Origin: Verrucomicrobiia bacterium
GTDB lineage: Bacteria; Verrucomicrobiota; Verrucomicrobiia; Limisphaerales; UBA8199
Length of the DNA: 64,000 nucleotides
Direction: 5' to 3'
NCBI GenBank assembly: GCA_035946615.1
Contig: DASYZB010000115.1
Coordinates: 39,357 to 103,356, forward strand
This document shows, one piece after another, positions 45,254 to 54,001 of the stretch. The notes under the pieces are model-generated. The model was not told the origin of the DNA and searched no databases. It worked only from the letters and a program-made list of their open reading frames with translations. A program made the translations under genes and the position numbers. Within the stretch, counting starts at the first letter, position 1; every line of letters starts with the position of its first letter.

Positions 45254-46403
45254 TTTTCCCTAAAATCGCCGGGCGCCGCGCGCCGGTAGCGCTGGGGAGG
45301 TTGCCCGGGCGGCCTGACATTGTTTCACGGGCCAGGATTGCGAATGCCAAAGCTTCCTTGGCGCAATCGGCAATCCCGAAGTCCTCGTGAGTCAGGACAG
45401 TGTAGGGGCTGGCCTGCGCTTGCAGCATCCCGCGCAGGGTTGGATTTCTGGCGCCGCCACCGCCGAGAATGATTTGCAAGCCGGAAGAGGGACCGGATTT
45501 GAGGCGCGGAAAAACGAACCGGCGATAGGCCTGGACAATGCTCGAGGTGGTAAAGGCAGTGGCTGTGGCAACAACATCGGGTGCGGCCAACTGTAGCCGC
45601 CCCGCCGCCATCAAGATGTCCTGTACCAGTGGCTCGCCAAACTCCTCGCGCCCGGTTGTTTTGGGCGGCTTGCGCCTCAGGAATGGGTGGGTCATAAGAC
45701 GCGCCAGCAACTTCGAGGAAACGGTCCCTTGAGCGGCCCAGCGTCCATCCCGATCAAAGGATTTGCGGCCCGCACTCAGCACGGCAACCAGACCGTCAAT
45801 GAGCATGTTGCCGGGACCTGTGTCAAACGCTAGGACCTCCTCAAGCCCGGCATCGGCAGGCAGAAAGGTCAGGTTAGCAATCCCGCCGATGTTTTGCACG
45901 ATGCGGGGCTCTGCCCGGTCGGTGAAGAGCGCCCAATCGGCGTAGGGCGCCAACGGCGCGCCCTGTCCTCCGGCAGCTACGTCGCCCACGCGAAAATCGG
46001 CTACAGTGGTAATGCCGGTGCGCTCGGCAATCACTGCCGCCTCGCCTATCTGCAAGGTCGAATGCCTCCTCGCTCCAGGCAAGTGGTGGACCGTTTGCCC
46101 GTGCGAACCGATAGCCACGATTTGATTTGGCTCGAGTTTCGCCACGCGCAATACAGCCAGGGCCGCCCGCGCAAAATGTTCGCCAAGCGCAAAATTCAAC
46201 TCGCAAATCTCACGGACTGTTCCGTGCAAGCTCGCCTCGAGAATTCTCAGGCGCAATCCCCGTGTAAAGGGCCGATGCGCATGGGCCAGAACACGCGCCC
46301 GCGTGGAGCGGCCATGCCCGGAGATTTGGGCTACTACGGCATCGATGCCATCGGCCGAGGTGCCGGACATCAGGCCAATGAAAAGGTCTCGTGGTTGGCG
46401 CAT
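45231..46403 (-). CDS. anmK: Anhydro-N-acetylmuramic acid kinase
   Basis: 390 aa from the ATG at 46403, where the family start RDLFIGLMSGTSADGIDAV occurs; the frame upstream is not coding-like. Other motifs: IGSHGQTVHHLPG, DFRVGDVAAGGQGAPLAPYAD, FDTGPGNMLIDGL and a late ILGGGGARNPTLRGML. It cleaves and phosphorylates 1,6-anhydro-MurNAc with ATP to give MurNAc-6-P in peptidoglycan recycling. No murQ or ampG neighbour is seen in the window. Confidence 0.94.
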   Translation of the reverse strand: MRQPRDLFIGLMSGTSADGIDAVVAQISGHGRSTRARVLAHAHRPFTRGLRLRILEASLHGTVREICELNFALGEHFARAALAVLRVAKLEPNQIVAIGSHGQTVHHLPGARRHSTLQIGEAAVIAERTGITTVADFRVGDVAAGGQGAPLAPYADWALFTDRAEPRIVQNIGGIANLTFLPADAGLEEVLAFDTGPGNMLIDGLVAVLSAGRKSFDRDGRWAAQGTVSSKLLARLMTHPFLRRKPPKTTGREEFGEPLVQDILMAAGRLQLAAPDVVATATAFTTSSIVQAYRRFVFPRLKSGPSSGLQIILGGGGARNPTLRGMLQAQASPYTVLTHEDFGIADCAKEALAFAILARETMSGRPGNLPSATGARRPAILGKIIQGSLR

Positions 46404-46494
46404 GTGCGGAAGCGTACAGAAGAGGAATATCCGCCGCAAAGATGGAAAATGCGAAGAGGATCGCCAACAAGGAACCGGAGCTGACCTCATCTTC

Positions 46495-46573
46495 GCTTTC
46501 GAAAGCCCTGAAGAATTTGAGAACGAGAACGAGGATGAGAGGGCGTCATCCCTTTTCAAGAACACGCGCTGAG
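46495..46573 (+). repeat. R2 intergenic repeat, copy 2
   Basis: About 79 bp aligning with 8624-8700: shared CCCTGAAGAAT, a purine-rich GAGAACGAGAACGA tract, AGAGGG, TTCAA and ACACGC blocks. It lies in the 340-bp divergent gap 46404-46743 between anmK and the LamG gene, which otherwise holds no gene. Confidence 0.6.
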
Positions 46574-46743
46574 TAAAATCAATCCCGCCGCCCCTCGGGT
46601 CCCGAATCACCGATCTTGAGCAATACACCTCATTGTCCGCGCCGATGTGGTTCTCGAAATTAGCGCAGGTTTCACGAATCTGCTCGCCCGCCTTCACGCG
46701 GGCGCAAGGAAGCAATTTCGTCAGGGTTTGAACTAATTGACAC

Positions 46744-48462
46744 ATGGAAAAATCACGGTCTTGGCTCACACTGGCAGGCAGCGTCTGGATTGCTTCGGCC
46801 ATCTTTGCGCACGCACAGAATTGCAACCCGCCTCCTTCTGGTTTGATCCACTGGTGGCGGGCAGAAGGAAATGGTTTCGACACGGTAGCCCTCGGCGACG
46901 GCGTCCTGGTGGGTGGGGTGCAATTCACCGCGGGCGAGGTCGGCAGCGGTTTTCTGATCAGCGGCAGTGGAGACGATTACATTGCGCTGCCGCAAAACCT
47001 GTTTCCAGTGCCCGTCTCGGGAGAAAGCAATGCCCCTTTTTCATTTGAGGTCTGGTTCCAGACCTCGGCCAGCGGGGTCATTTTGGGTCAGCAAGACCAG
47101 CCGCCATTCAATAGCGACCTGGGCGGCTACGTTCCGGCCCTTTATGTCGGCACCAACGGGTTGTTCTACGCCGAGATGTTCTGGGCCACCGCACCGCAGC
47201 TCATCAGCATGGCCACCGTGAACGACGGTAAATTTCACCACGCGGTTGTCACCTATGATGGCGCGGTGGAAACCCTGTATCTGGATGCCACGAACATCGG
47301 CAGCACCCCGCTGACGCAGGAGGGCTATGCCTCGACTTACTACTATGAACTGGGGACCGGGATGACCGGCGGCTGGGACGCAACTACCGGCCAGTGGTTC
47401 CCTTTCACCGGGGTCATTGATGAGGCCTCCGTTTACAACCGCGCTTTGACGCCCATCGAAGTTGCCACTCTGTTCAATGCCGGCAGTGCCGGCAAATGTG
47501 CGCCTCCGGAGCCCGGGCTGGTGTTGCGCCACCGCTACAGCTTTGACGGCCCGCCGGGGAGCCACCTGGTGACCGACTCGATCCGTGGGGCGAACGGAGT
47601 GCTGGTCTTTGGCAGCCAGAACGCCCCATACACAAACGGCACCCCCGACGGCAGCGGCTTTTCGGGCAACGGCATTCTTGACCTGCAGGGCACCAACGGC
47701 TGCGTGCTGCTGCCACCGCGGCCTGTTTCGGTGCTCTCCAATTTCACCATCGAAGCCTGGCTCACCTGGAACGGCGCCGCTACCAGCGCCTGGCAGCGCG
47801 TATTTGATTTCGGCCTGAGCGAGCGAGGCACCAACGCCATGGGGCTCGGCACCAATTACGTGATTTTCACCCCAGCCCAAGGCGGCACGGATCTGCCCGG
47901 TTTCGAGGAAACCACCGTGAACCCCTTCGGCACAAACGTCGATCCGGAGGCGCTCGTTCTCGCACCCAGCCAACCCTTCCCCATCGGCCAAGAGGTGTAT
48001 GTCGCGATAACTTATGATCCAGGCGGCGGCTCCGCGCGGCTTTACTTCAACGGCGTGTTGGCTGCAGCAGCCTCGGGCGTCTTCAATCCTACCAGCCGCT
48101 TGACCGACTACAGTAGTTGGCTTGGCCGCTCACAATGGGACCGCGACCCGTATTTCAACGGGAGTTACGATGAGTTCCGCATTTGGCAAGGCATCCTGAG
48201 CGACCAGGACATCGCCAGCCATTACGCCGCCGGGCCCAACCAGCAATTTGTCGCGTTTCGCCCCACCCTCTTGCTCACCCAGCTCGGGGGGAACCTCGTT
48301 CTCTCCTGGCGCAGTGACGGAACGGCCCAATTGCAGAGCACCCCGCGTCTCTCCCCAGCGACCTGGCTGGATGTCACTAATGGCGTATCGCTTTCCAACA
48401 GCACCTATAGCGTCGTCTTGCCTGCTACTGCCGCCTCCGCGTTCTATCGCCTCAGGCAATAG
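46744..48462 (+). CDS. Secreted protein with two LamG-like domains and the FYRLR C-terminal module
   Basis: A 572-aa protein with a signal peptide (SWLTLAGSVWIASAIFAHA). Two concanavalin-like LamG domains follow: about 30-245 (GLIHWWRAEGNGFD, PFSFEVWFQTSASG, VIDEASVYNRALTPIEVATL) and about 250-490 (LRHRYSFDGPPG, FTIEAWLTWNG, YDEFRIWQGILSDQDI). The last ~60 residues (NLVLSWRSDGTAQLQSTPRL and ending ASAFYRLRQ) form a module shared with the cyclophilin at 26.2 kb, likely a surface sorting or Ig-like domain in this lineage. Probably binds extracellular glycans. Confidence 0.85.
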   Translation: MEKSRSWLTLAGSVWIASAIFAHAQNCNPPPSGLIHWWRAEGNGFDTVALGDGVLVGGVQFTAGEVGSGFLISGSGDDYIALPQNLFPVPVSGESNAPFSFEVWFQTSASGVILGQQDQPPFNSDLGGYVPALYVGTNGLFYAEMFWATAPQLISMATVNDGKFHHAVVTYDGAVETLYLDATNIGSTPLTQEGYASTYYYELGTGMTGGWDATTGQWFPFTGVIDEASVYNRALTPIEVATLFNAGSAGKCAPPEPGLVLRHRYSFDGPPGSHLVTDSIRGANGVLVFGSQNAPYTNGTPDGSGFSGNGILDLQGTNGCVLLPPRPVSVLSNFTIEAWLTWNGAATSAWQRVFDFGLSERGTNAMGLGTNYVIFTPAQGGTDLPGFEETTVNPFGTNVDPEALVLAPSQPFPIGQEVYVAITYDPGGGSARLYFNGVLAAAASGVFNPTSRLTDYSSWLGRSQWDRDPYFNGSYDEFRIWQGILSDQDIASHYAAGPNQQFVAFRPTLLLTQLGGNLVLSWRSDGTAQLQSTPRLSPATWLDVTNGVSLSNSTYSVVLPATAASAFYRLRQ

Positions 48463-48703
48463 GGCCTATGACTTTTTCGTGGCGATAATCAAGAGCGATG
48501 GAGCCTGGGGATTAGGCGTCAGCCTTAACGGCAACGGTATCGCAGTCGAGCGCCATAGAGACGACAATGGATTGTCATAGTCTTTATCCATCACCGAAAA
48601 CCGCCTTGATTATTCCGCAGTTAAAGTTTCCTTAGGCTCGAGTTTTTGGCAGGGCCAATGACAAGGTCAGTCCCAAGACCTTTGTAGCAGACGACGTGAG
48701 GAG

Positions 48704-48773
48704 GTCTCCGATCACGTGATCAAGATTGTCACTTGGCCACCTTTGATTCACCGGGAAGTTGCTGATCGGAGAC
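48704..48773. repeat. 11-bp inverted repeat with an internal 12-bp palindrome
   Basis: GTCTCCGATCA (48704-48714) pairs perfectly with TGATCGGAGAC (48763-48773). The left arm runs into the self-complementary GATCACGTGATC at 48710-48721. It lies in the 584-bp non-coding gap 48463-49046 upstream of mnmG. That gap is AT-richer than its surroundings and also has TGACA-N6-TGTCA at 48848-48863. I see no clear DnaA boxes. Confidence 0.6.
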
Positions 48774-48907
48774 TCTTAACGTCGCGGTTCGTTGCTTCGA
48801 ATCTTTATTTAGCTCCGTGGGTTTGTGGCACAGCAATAATGCTTATGACAATATAATGTCACAAATAGAATTGAATTCCTGTCGTACGATGCCAGAGCGG
48901 ATTAGAA

Positions 48908-48940
48908 ATTCGCGTTTATTGGTGTACATTCGCGGTTTAT
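48908..48940. repeat. R3 intergenic repeat, diverged copy
   Basis: ATTCGCGTTTATTGGTGTAC followed by ATTCGCGGTT matches ATTCGTGTTAATTAGTGAAA followed by ATTCGTGTCT at 15101-15130 at about three quarters of positions. Upstream of mnmG. Confidence 0.4.
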
Positions 48941-49046
48941 GTCTAGTCCAAGACTTGTCAGTTCGCTGGAGAAATGTTTAGATTCACTCGCCCGGGGATC
49001 GTGCTTGAACGTTGCACATCATAGAGCGGTTTAATAAATTGATCTA

Positions 49047-50963
49047 ATGTTTATCTATCCAAAGAATTACGATGTCATCGTAGTCGGCGCTGGTCACGCC
49101 GGTATCGAAGCTGCCTTGGCCGCTGCTCGGATCGGGTGTCAGACGCTGCTTTTGACAATCAATGCGGACACCGTGGGGCAGATGTCGTGCAATCCGGCAA
49201 TTGGTGGTCTAGCGAAGGGTCATTTAGCACGGGAGATCGATGCGATGGGCGGTGAAATGGGAAGAGCAACCGACATGACCGGGTTGCAATTCCGAATGCT
49301 CAACACAAAGAAAGGGCCTGCCGTTTGGGCACCGCGCACCCAATGTGATAAGAAGGCATATCAGTTCCGGCTTAAGTGGGTTTGCGAACGCGAGCCGAAC
49401 CTCGACCTTCGCCAAGGCACATGCGCGAGGCTATTGCACAAGGGTGGAGAGGTTCATGGGATTGAGACTACCTTGGAGGTCCAGTACCACTCGAAGACGG
49501 TGGTTGTGACCACGGGGACTTTCTTGAAAGGGCTGATGCACATTGGACTTAACCAGCAATCTGGTGGTCGCGCTGGGGAAAGTGCGGCAATGGGTGTCTC
49601 GGCATCGCTACTTGAGATCGGTTTGGAATTGGGACGACTCAAAACGGGCACCCCTCCACGATTACTGCGTCGGTCGATAGATTTTTCTAAGACTGAAATC
49701 CAAGCGGGCGACGAACCTGTTCCTTATTTTAGCTTTTGGAAGGACGATTTGTTCCACGTGGAACAATCGGATTCGTCGAGGCGCTACCCAACCGGGTCCA
49801 TTCTTGAACGGATCAATGGTCAATTGCCCTGCTACATCACCTACACTACCCCGACCACAGCCGCCGTCATCAACGCTAATCTACATAAATCCCCCTTGTA
49901 CTCCGGCATCATTCAAGGGGTCGGACCGAGGTATTGCCCGTCAATTGAAGATAAAATTGTAAAGTTCCCCGAAAAGGAACGACAGCAGATATTCCTCGAA
50001 CCGGAAGGCATTGCAACCGACGAAATCTACGTCAATGGCTTCTCAACCTCGCTTCCATTTGAAGTCCAAATCGATATGGTCAGAACCATCATTGGTTGCG
50101 AGCATGCGGAAATCCTTCGACCAGCTTACGCCGTGGAGTATGATTTTGCATTCCCGACTCAGCTTCATCCTTCGATGGAAACTAAGGTTTGCCGCAATCT
50201 CTACCTGGCTGGCCAGATCAATGGAACATCTGGTTACGAAGAGGCTGCTGCCCAGGGTCTCATGGCTGGAATCAATGCCGCACGCCGCGTGCGAGGACTT
50301 GAGCCACTCGTGCTTCGCCGTGACCAGGCCTACATCGGTGTCCTAATCGATGACTTGGTCACGAAAGGAACAGTTGAGCCATATCGAATGTTTACATCGC
50401 GCGCTGAATATCGATTGCTCTTGCGCCAGGACAATGCTGACTTGCGGCTCTCGCGAATCAGTTACGAGACCGGCCTGCTGCCGGAGCGTTATTACCGAAG
50501 GGTGCAGGAGAAAGAACAAGCGATTCAGACTGAAATTGCACGGCTGGAGACTACGCGCAGCGGTTCAGAAAGCCTGGCAGAGTTATTGCGACGGCCTGAG
50601 CTTAATTATACTAATCTAGTGGATAAGAGTCATTTGCCTCTAGACGTGGTGCAACAGGTCGAGATTACCCTCAAATACGCCGGCTATATCGCCCGTCAGG
50701 AAAGCGAGGTCGCCAAGTTCAAAGGGCTCGAAGCCAAACAAATCCCGCCGGGCTTCGATTATACCTCGGTGCCGAGCCTGCGTGTTGAGGCGCGGCAGAA
50801 GTTCATGCGCATCCAGCCTGGGACTATTGGGCAGGCCTCGCGCATTTCCGGGGTATCGCCAGCGGATATCAGCATCCTCCTGGTTTGGCTCAAGCGAACG
50901 GCAGGAATAACCAATACGCGAGAAGCGAACGCTGATGCAGTCGATACGGATTACCAGGCCTGA
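49047..50963 (+). CDS. mnmG: tRNA uridine 5-carboxymethylaminomethyl modification enzyme MnmG
   Basis: A 638-aa protein. The FAD Rossmann motif is GAGHAG (14-19), followed by SCNPAIGGLAKGHLAREIDAMGGEMG. The catalytic Cys region PCYITYTTPTT, EDKIVKFPEKERQQIFLEPEG and the YEEAAAQGLMAGINAARR signature follow. The C-terminal helical domain ends with SRISGVSPADISILLVWLK. With MnmE it forms cmnm5U34 in tRNAs for split codon boxes. Two oddities: a perfect parS-like palindrome lies inside the gene, encoding LFHVEQ in a loop, and base composition shifts from about 40% GC (49681-49740, 50581-50640) to 63% (50761-50820) before the stop. Confidence 0.95.
   Translation: MFIYPKNYDVIVVGAGHAGIEAALAAARIGCQTLLLTINADTVGQMSCNPAIGGLAKGHLAREIDAMGGEMGRATDMTGLQFRMLNTKKGPAVWAPRTQCDKKAYQFRLKWVCEREPNLDLRQGTCARLLHKGGEVHGIETTLEVQYHSKTVVVTTGTFLKGLMHIGLNQQSGGRAGESAAMGVSASLLEIGLELGRLKTGTPPRLLRRSIDFSKTEIQAGDEPVPYFSFWKDDLFHVEQSDSSRRYPTGSILERINGQLPCYITYTTPTTAAVINANLHKSPLYSGIIQGVGPRYCPSIEDKIVKFPEKERQQIFLEPEGIATDEIYVNGFSTSLPFEVQIDMVRTIIGCEHAEILRPAYAVEYDFAFPTQLHPSMETKVCRNLYLAGQINGTSGYEEAAAQGLMAGINAARRVRGLEPLVLRRDQAYIGVLIDDLVTKGTVEPYRMFTSRAEYRLLLRQDNADLRLSRISYETGLLPERYYRRVQEKEQAIQTEIARLETTRSGSESLAELLRRPELNYTNLVDKSHLPLDVVQQVEITLKYAGYIARQESEVAKFKGLEAKQIPPGFDYTSVPSLRVEARQKFMRIQPGTIGQASRISGVSPADISILLVWLKRTAGITNTREANADAVDTDYQA
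49750..49765. promoter_or_regulatory. parS-like ParB binding site within mnmG
   Basis: TGTTCCACGTGGAACA is a perfect 16-bp palindrome, 18 bp if the flanking T and A are counted. It differs at one position from the Bacillus parS site (TGTTCCACGTGAAACA) and fits the general TGTTNCACGTG core. In many bacteria parS sites lie near oriC, often within or near gidA (mnmG), parA and parB. It encodes FHVEQ in mnmG. No parAB gene is in the window. Confidence 0.72.
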
Positions 50964-51177
50964 TTTCCCTAAAGCTGCCGAAAAAGCTCAGAATGAACTG
51001 ACAATAAGCGCAACGCATATATACAATATCATTTGTTAGCTGTACTACTGTGTGCCGAGATTGACTTCGAGCCAAAGTGTCTCTGCGCACTCAACTTTCG
51101 TTTTTCCTTGTGCTTCCCTGTGATGGAGCGCTTGACCGATTCGAGGGTTGGGATGTAATCTCCCCACGCTCAAGAAA

Positions 51178-52140
51178 ATGAAATGGATACGCCCAATAAT
51201 CATTGCGGGGTTTTTTGCTGCCAGTTCCGTTGGGTCAAAGGCGGAACTGGTCAACGCCATCCGGGCAATTGTGGATGATTCGGTAATCACCGAGCACCAG
51301 GTGGATGTGCTGAACGAGCAGACGGCCAGCAGTATAATGAGGCGCTATGGCAACGAGCCGCAAACGGCGGAGCAGATGTTTTCGAAAGCCAGCTCGGAAA
51401 ACCTGAACATCATGGTGGAGCGGGAATTGATTCTGCACGAGTTCAAGACAGCCGGCTACAACCTGCCTGAAAGCGTGATCGACGACCTGGTCCAAGAACG
51501 CATCCGCGCGCGGTATCATGATCGGGCGACCTTGGCCAAGAGCCTCGAAGAAGAGGGCATGACAATGGACCAGTTTCGGCAGCGTGTGAAGGAGCAGTTT
51601 GTTATCGAGCAGTTGCGACTGAAGAATATATCCCCGGAAAAAATCATCGTCTCACCGCACAAAGTGGAGGCGTATTACCTGGCGCACCGCAATGAGTTCA
51701 AGGTTGAAGACCAGGTCAAACTCAGGATGATTATATTGGACAAATCTCCCGATACGAATGCGCCGTCGGCCGAGAAGATGGCGGAAGAGATTCTGGCCCA
51801 GATCAAGCGCGGAGCGACCTTCCGGGAGATGGCGGCCGTGTACACCCAAGGCCAGCATCGCAGCACTGGAGGCGAGCGGCCTTGGGAAGATAAATCCGGC
51901 CTGCGCAAGGAATTGGCGGATGCGATCTCCTCTCTGAAACCGGGCGAGTGCAGTGGGATTGTGAATACTCCCGAGGCTTGTTACCTCGTTCTTCTCGAGG
52001 ATACGCGGGCGGCGCATTTCAAATCTCTGGGTGAGGTGCGCAACGAAATTGAGAACACCCTGCTCAACCAGGAAACCGACCGGCTCGAGAAGCAGTGGAT
52101 TGGGCATCTTAAGAAGAAGACTTTTGTGCAGTACTTTTGA
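51178..52140 (+). CDS. SurA-like periplasmic parvulin chaperone/isomerase
   Basis: About 320 aa from the ATG at 51178, which gives a signal peptide (KWIRPIIIAGFFAASSVGSKA); a start 30 nt upstream is less likely. The N-terminal chaperone region includes IRAIVDDSVITEHQVD, VERELILHEFKTAGYNLPE and MTMDQFRQRVKEQFVIEQL. One parvulin-type PPIase domain follows (about 190-290; MIILDKSPD, ILAQIKRGATFREMAAVYTQ). It probably helps outer-membrane protein folding. Its stop overlaps the pdxA start, matching the surA-pdxA order of E. coli. Confidence 0.87.
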   Translation: MKWIRPIIIAGFFAASSVGSKAELVNAIRAIVDDSVITEHQVDVLNEQTASSIMRRYGNEPQTAEQMFSKASSENLNIMVERELILHEFKTAGYNLPESVIDDLVQERIRARYHDRATLAKSLEEEGMTMDQFRQRVKEQFVIEQLRLKNISPEKIIVSPHKVEAYYLAHRNEFKVEDQVKLRMIILDKSPDTNAPSAEKMAEEILAQIKRGATFREMAAVYTQGQHRSTGGERPWEDKSGLRKELADAISSLKPGECSGIVNTPEACYLVLLEDTRAAHFKSLGEVRNEIENTLLNQETDRLEKQWIGHLKKKTFVQYF

Positions 52141-53156
52141 CGCCGCGCATTGGCATTGCCTTGGGTGATGTCACCGGCATAGGACCGGAAGTCACCCTGA
52201 AAGCCCTCCTCACGGAAGCCCCCAAGGACGAGGCGCAATACCTGCTGATTGGCGACACTGAGCATGCTCAGGCGCTAAGCCGCCGCCTGGGACTGAACCT
52301 GCCCCTCCGGCCGGTTGAAATGGGAGCCGCCCTCTCTGCTCATCGCCAGAGCGCTGGTAACATCTCCATCTGCCAACCGCTGGCGCAACCGTTGCCCGCG
52401 GAGTTGGCCCCTGGTTCGCCCGTGGCGGCGCGGGCTGCTTTCGAATGGGTCAAAGAGGGCGCGCAACGCTGCCTTCGGGGTGACCTCGATGCATTGGTAA
52501 CAGCGCCGGTGAACAAGGAAGCCATCGTGCGCGCCGGGATTTCATTTGTGGGCCAGACCGAGTTGCTGTCCCAATTGGCATCGACCCAGCAGACGGCGAT
52601 GATGTTGCTTGGCCAGGACGAGCGGCGCCGGTGGCTGCGCGTGGCTTTGGCGACAACCCACCTGCCGCTCAAAGATGTTTCTGCGCATCTGACCGCGCAG
52701 AAGATTGAATCAGTAATCGAGTTGGCCGCCCGTGCTTGTGGAGACATCGGCTTAGCCCGAAGCCGGATAGGAGTTTGTGGGCTCAACCCGCACGCGGGCG
52801 AAGGTGGAGCAATAGGAACGGAAGAGTTGACCATCATCGGCCCGGGGGTCCGCGCCGCGCAATCCAAGGGAATAGACGCCGTGGGGCCGCTCAGCGCGGA
52901 TGCCTTGTTTTATTACGCCTATCGCGGGGATTACGATGCGGTTGTGGCGATGTACCACGACCAGGGTCTGGCGCCGCTGAAAATGGTCGCTTTCGAACAA
53001 GGGGTGAACTGGACGCTGGGTCTGCCTTTTGTGCGCACATCACCCGACCATGGGACGGCCTACGACATTGCGGGCCAAGGAAAGGCCAATCCATCGAGCA
53101 TGGTGGCGGCGATTCGTTTGGCGAAGAGGTTGGCCGCCAGGCGGCAGGCCAAATAG
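52137..53156 (+). CDS. pdxA: 4-hydroxythreonine-4-phosphate dehydrogenase
   Basis: A 339-aa protein starting at a TTG overlapping the surA stop (TTGA). Family motifs: RIGIALGDVTGIGPEVTLKAL, LVTAPVNKEAI, FVGQTELLSQL, VALATTHLPLKDVSAHL, GLNPHAGEGGAIGTEE, and the metal/substrate region YHDQGLAPLKMVAFEQGVN with SPDHGTAYDIAGQGKA. It catalyses an NAD-dependent step of the DXP-dependent pyridoxal phosphate pathway. Local PLP users include the SHMT domain of the fusion and the class III aminotransferase. Confidence 0.93.
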   Translation: MTPRIGIALGDVTGIGPEVTLKALLTEAPKDEAQYLLIGDTEHAQALSRRLGLNLPLRPVEMGAALSAHRQSAGNISICQPLAQPLPAELAPGSPVAARAAFEWVKEGAQRCLRGDLDALVTAPVNKEAIVRAGISFVGQTELLSQLASTQQTAMMLLGQDERRRWLRVALATTHLPLKDVSAHLTAQKIESVIELAARACGDIGLARSRIGVCGLNPHAGEGGAIGTEELTIIGPGVRAAQSKGIDAVGPLSADALFYYAYRGDYDAVVAMYHDQGLAPLKMVAFEQGVNWTLGLPFVRTSPDHGTAYDIAGQGKANPSSMVAAIRLAKRLAARRQAK

Positions 53157-53188
53157 CTGACAGACGGCGGCGAGTTTGCCGAGGTAAT

Positions 53189-53236
53189 AGCGCCAAAGGA
53201 CTTAGAGGCCTGGCGCAGTCCATGAGGCTTCGCGGC
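53189..53236 (+). repeat. R1 intergenic repeat, diverged copy
   Basis: AGCGCCAAAGGACTTAGAGG, then CCTGGCGCAGTCCA and GAGGCTTCGCGG. It aligns with the 12714-12760 copy, with a few inserted bases and a damaged left stem. It lies in the pdxA to M50-like gap. Confidence 0.5.
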
Positions 53237-53301
53237 ATTTGCGCCATATTGACCACGCTCTGAGGTGGTATGGTTCGGCTCAATTCGCTATACTCCTCCC
53301 C

Positions 53302-53955
53302 GTGCCCAAATGGTGCAAGAGCATCATGGCGATTCTGTTGCTGCCGGTGTGCGCCGGCGGGGGTTGGGCATTTTGGCTGGTGCTCCGAGAGAGCGGCAGG
53401 GCGGACACATTCTGGGTCGCATCGCTAGCCGGGGGCGTCTGTTGGCTGGTTGTTTATTGGCTGCTGCCTAAGCCGATGTGGGTTTATGTCTTCGGACATG
53501 AACTGACCCACGCCTTATGGACGTGGCTTTTTGGCGGGCGGGTAAAAAAATTCCGGGCGTCTTCGCAAGGGGGGCATGTCATCGTTACAAAAACCAATTT
53601 TCTCATTGCGCTGGCGCCGTATTTCTTCCCGGTGTATGCGGTTTTGGTGGTGGGGCTTTTCGCGGCGGGCCGCCTGGTATGGCATTGGGACCCGTACCTA
53701 TCCTGGTTTCATCTTTTGCTCGGGGCGGCGTATGCCTTTCACGTGACGCTGACATGGCACATCCTGAAGGGCAGCCAAACGGATATAACCGAGCAAGGCT
53801 ATTTGTTCTCGGCCGTTGTTATTTACTTAGGGAATCTCAGCGTATTACTAATCGGCATCCCTCTGGTTGTTCGGCGGGTGGAGGTATTCACGGCTTTGAG
53901 TTGGTGGGTGGCATGCACGGTTGCGGTAGTGCAAAGAGTGGCAGAGTGGCTGTAG
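53302..53955 (+). CDS. Membrane protein with HEXXH zinc-protease motif (M50-like)
   Basis: About 217 aa from a GTG at 53302; an ATG at 53326 or a TTG at 53239 are alternatives, none with a strong RBS. It has five or six hydrophobic segments and one GHELTHALWTWLFGG motif (HEXXH) in a membrane context, as in site-2-protease-type metalloproteases. A second metal-ligand motif (NxxPxxxxD or similar) is not clear, so activity is uncertain. No PDZ domain. Substrate unknown. Confidence 0.65.
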   Translation: MPKWCKSIMAILLLPVCAGGGWAFWLVLRESGRADTFWVASLAGGVCWLVVYWLLPKPMWVYVFGHELTHALWTWLFGGRVKKFRASSQGGHVIVTKTNFLIALAPYFFPVYAVLVVGLFAAGRLVWHWDPYLSWFHLLLGAAYAFHVTLTWHILKGSQTDITEQGYLFSAVVIYLGNLSVLLIGIPLVVRRVEVFTALSWWVACTVAVVQRVAEWL

Positions 53956-54001
53956 TAAATAGGGACTCGCGGGAACTGTTCCCTGCGAATCTGCGGCCAC
54001 C

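Noticed and set aside
46404..46928. Upstream extension of anmK to 46928
   Set aside because: The extra 175 residues lack AnmK similarity and cross the R2 repeat and the LamG start region; the family N-terminus begins at 46403.
48463..49046. Replication origin upstream of mnmG
   Set aside because: AT-rich and next to a parS-like site, but I found no clear TTATCCACA-type DnaA boxes and no dnaA or dnaN nearby, so an oriC call is not supported.
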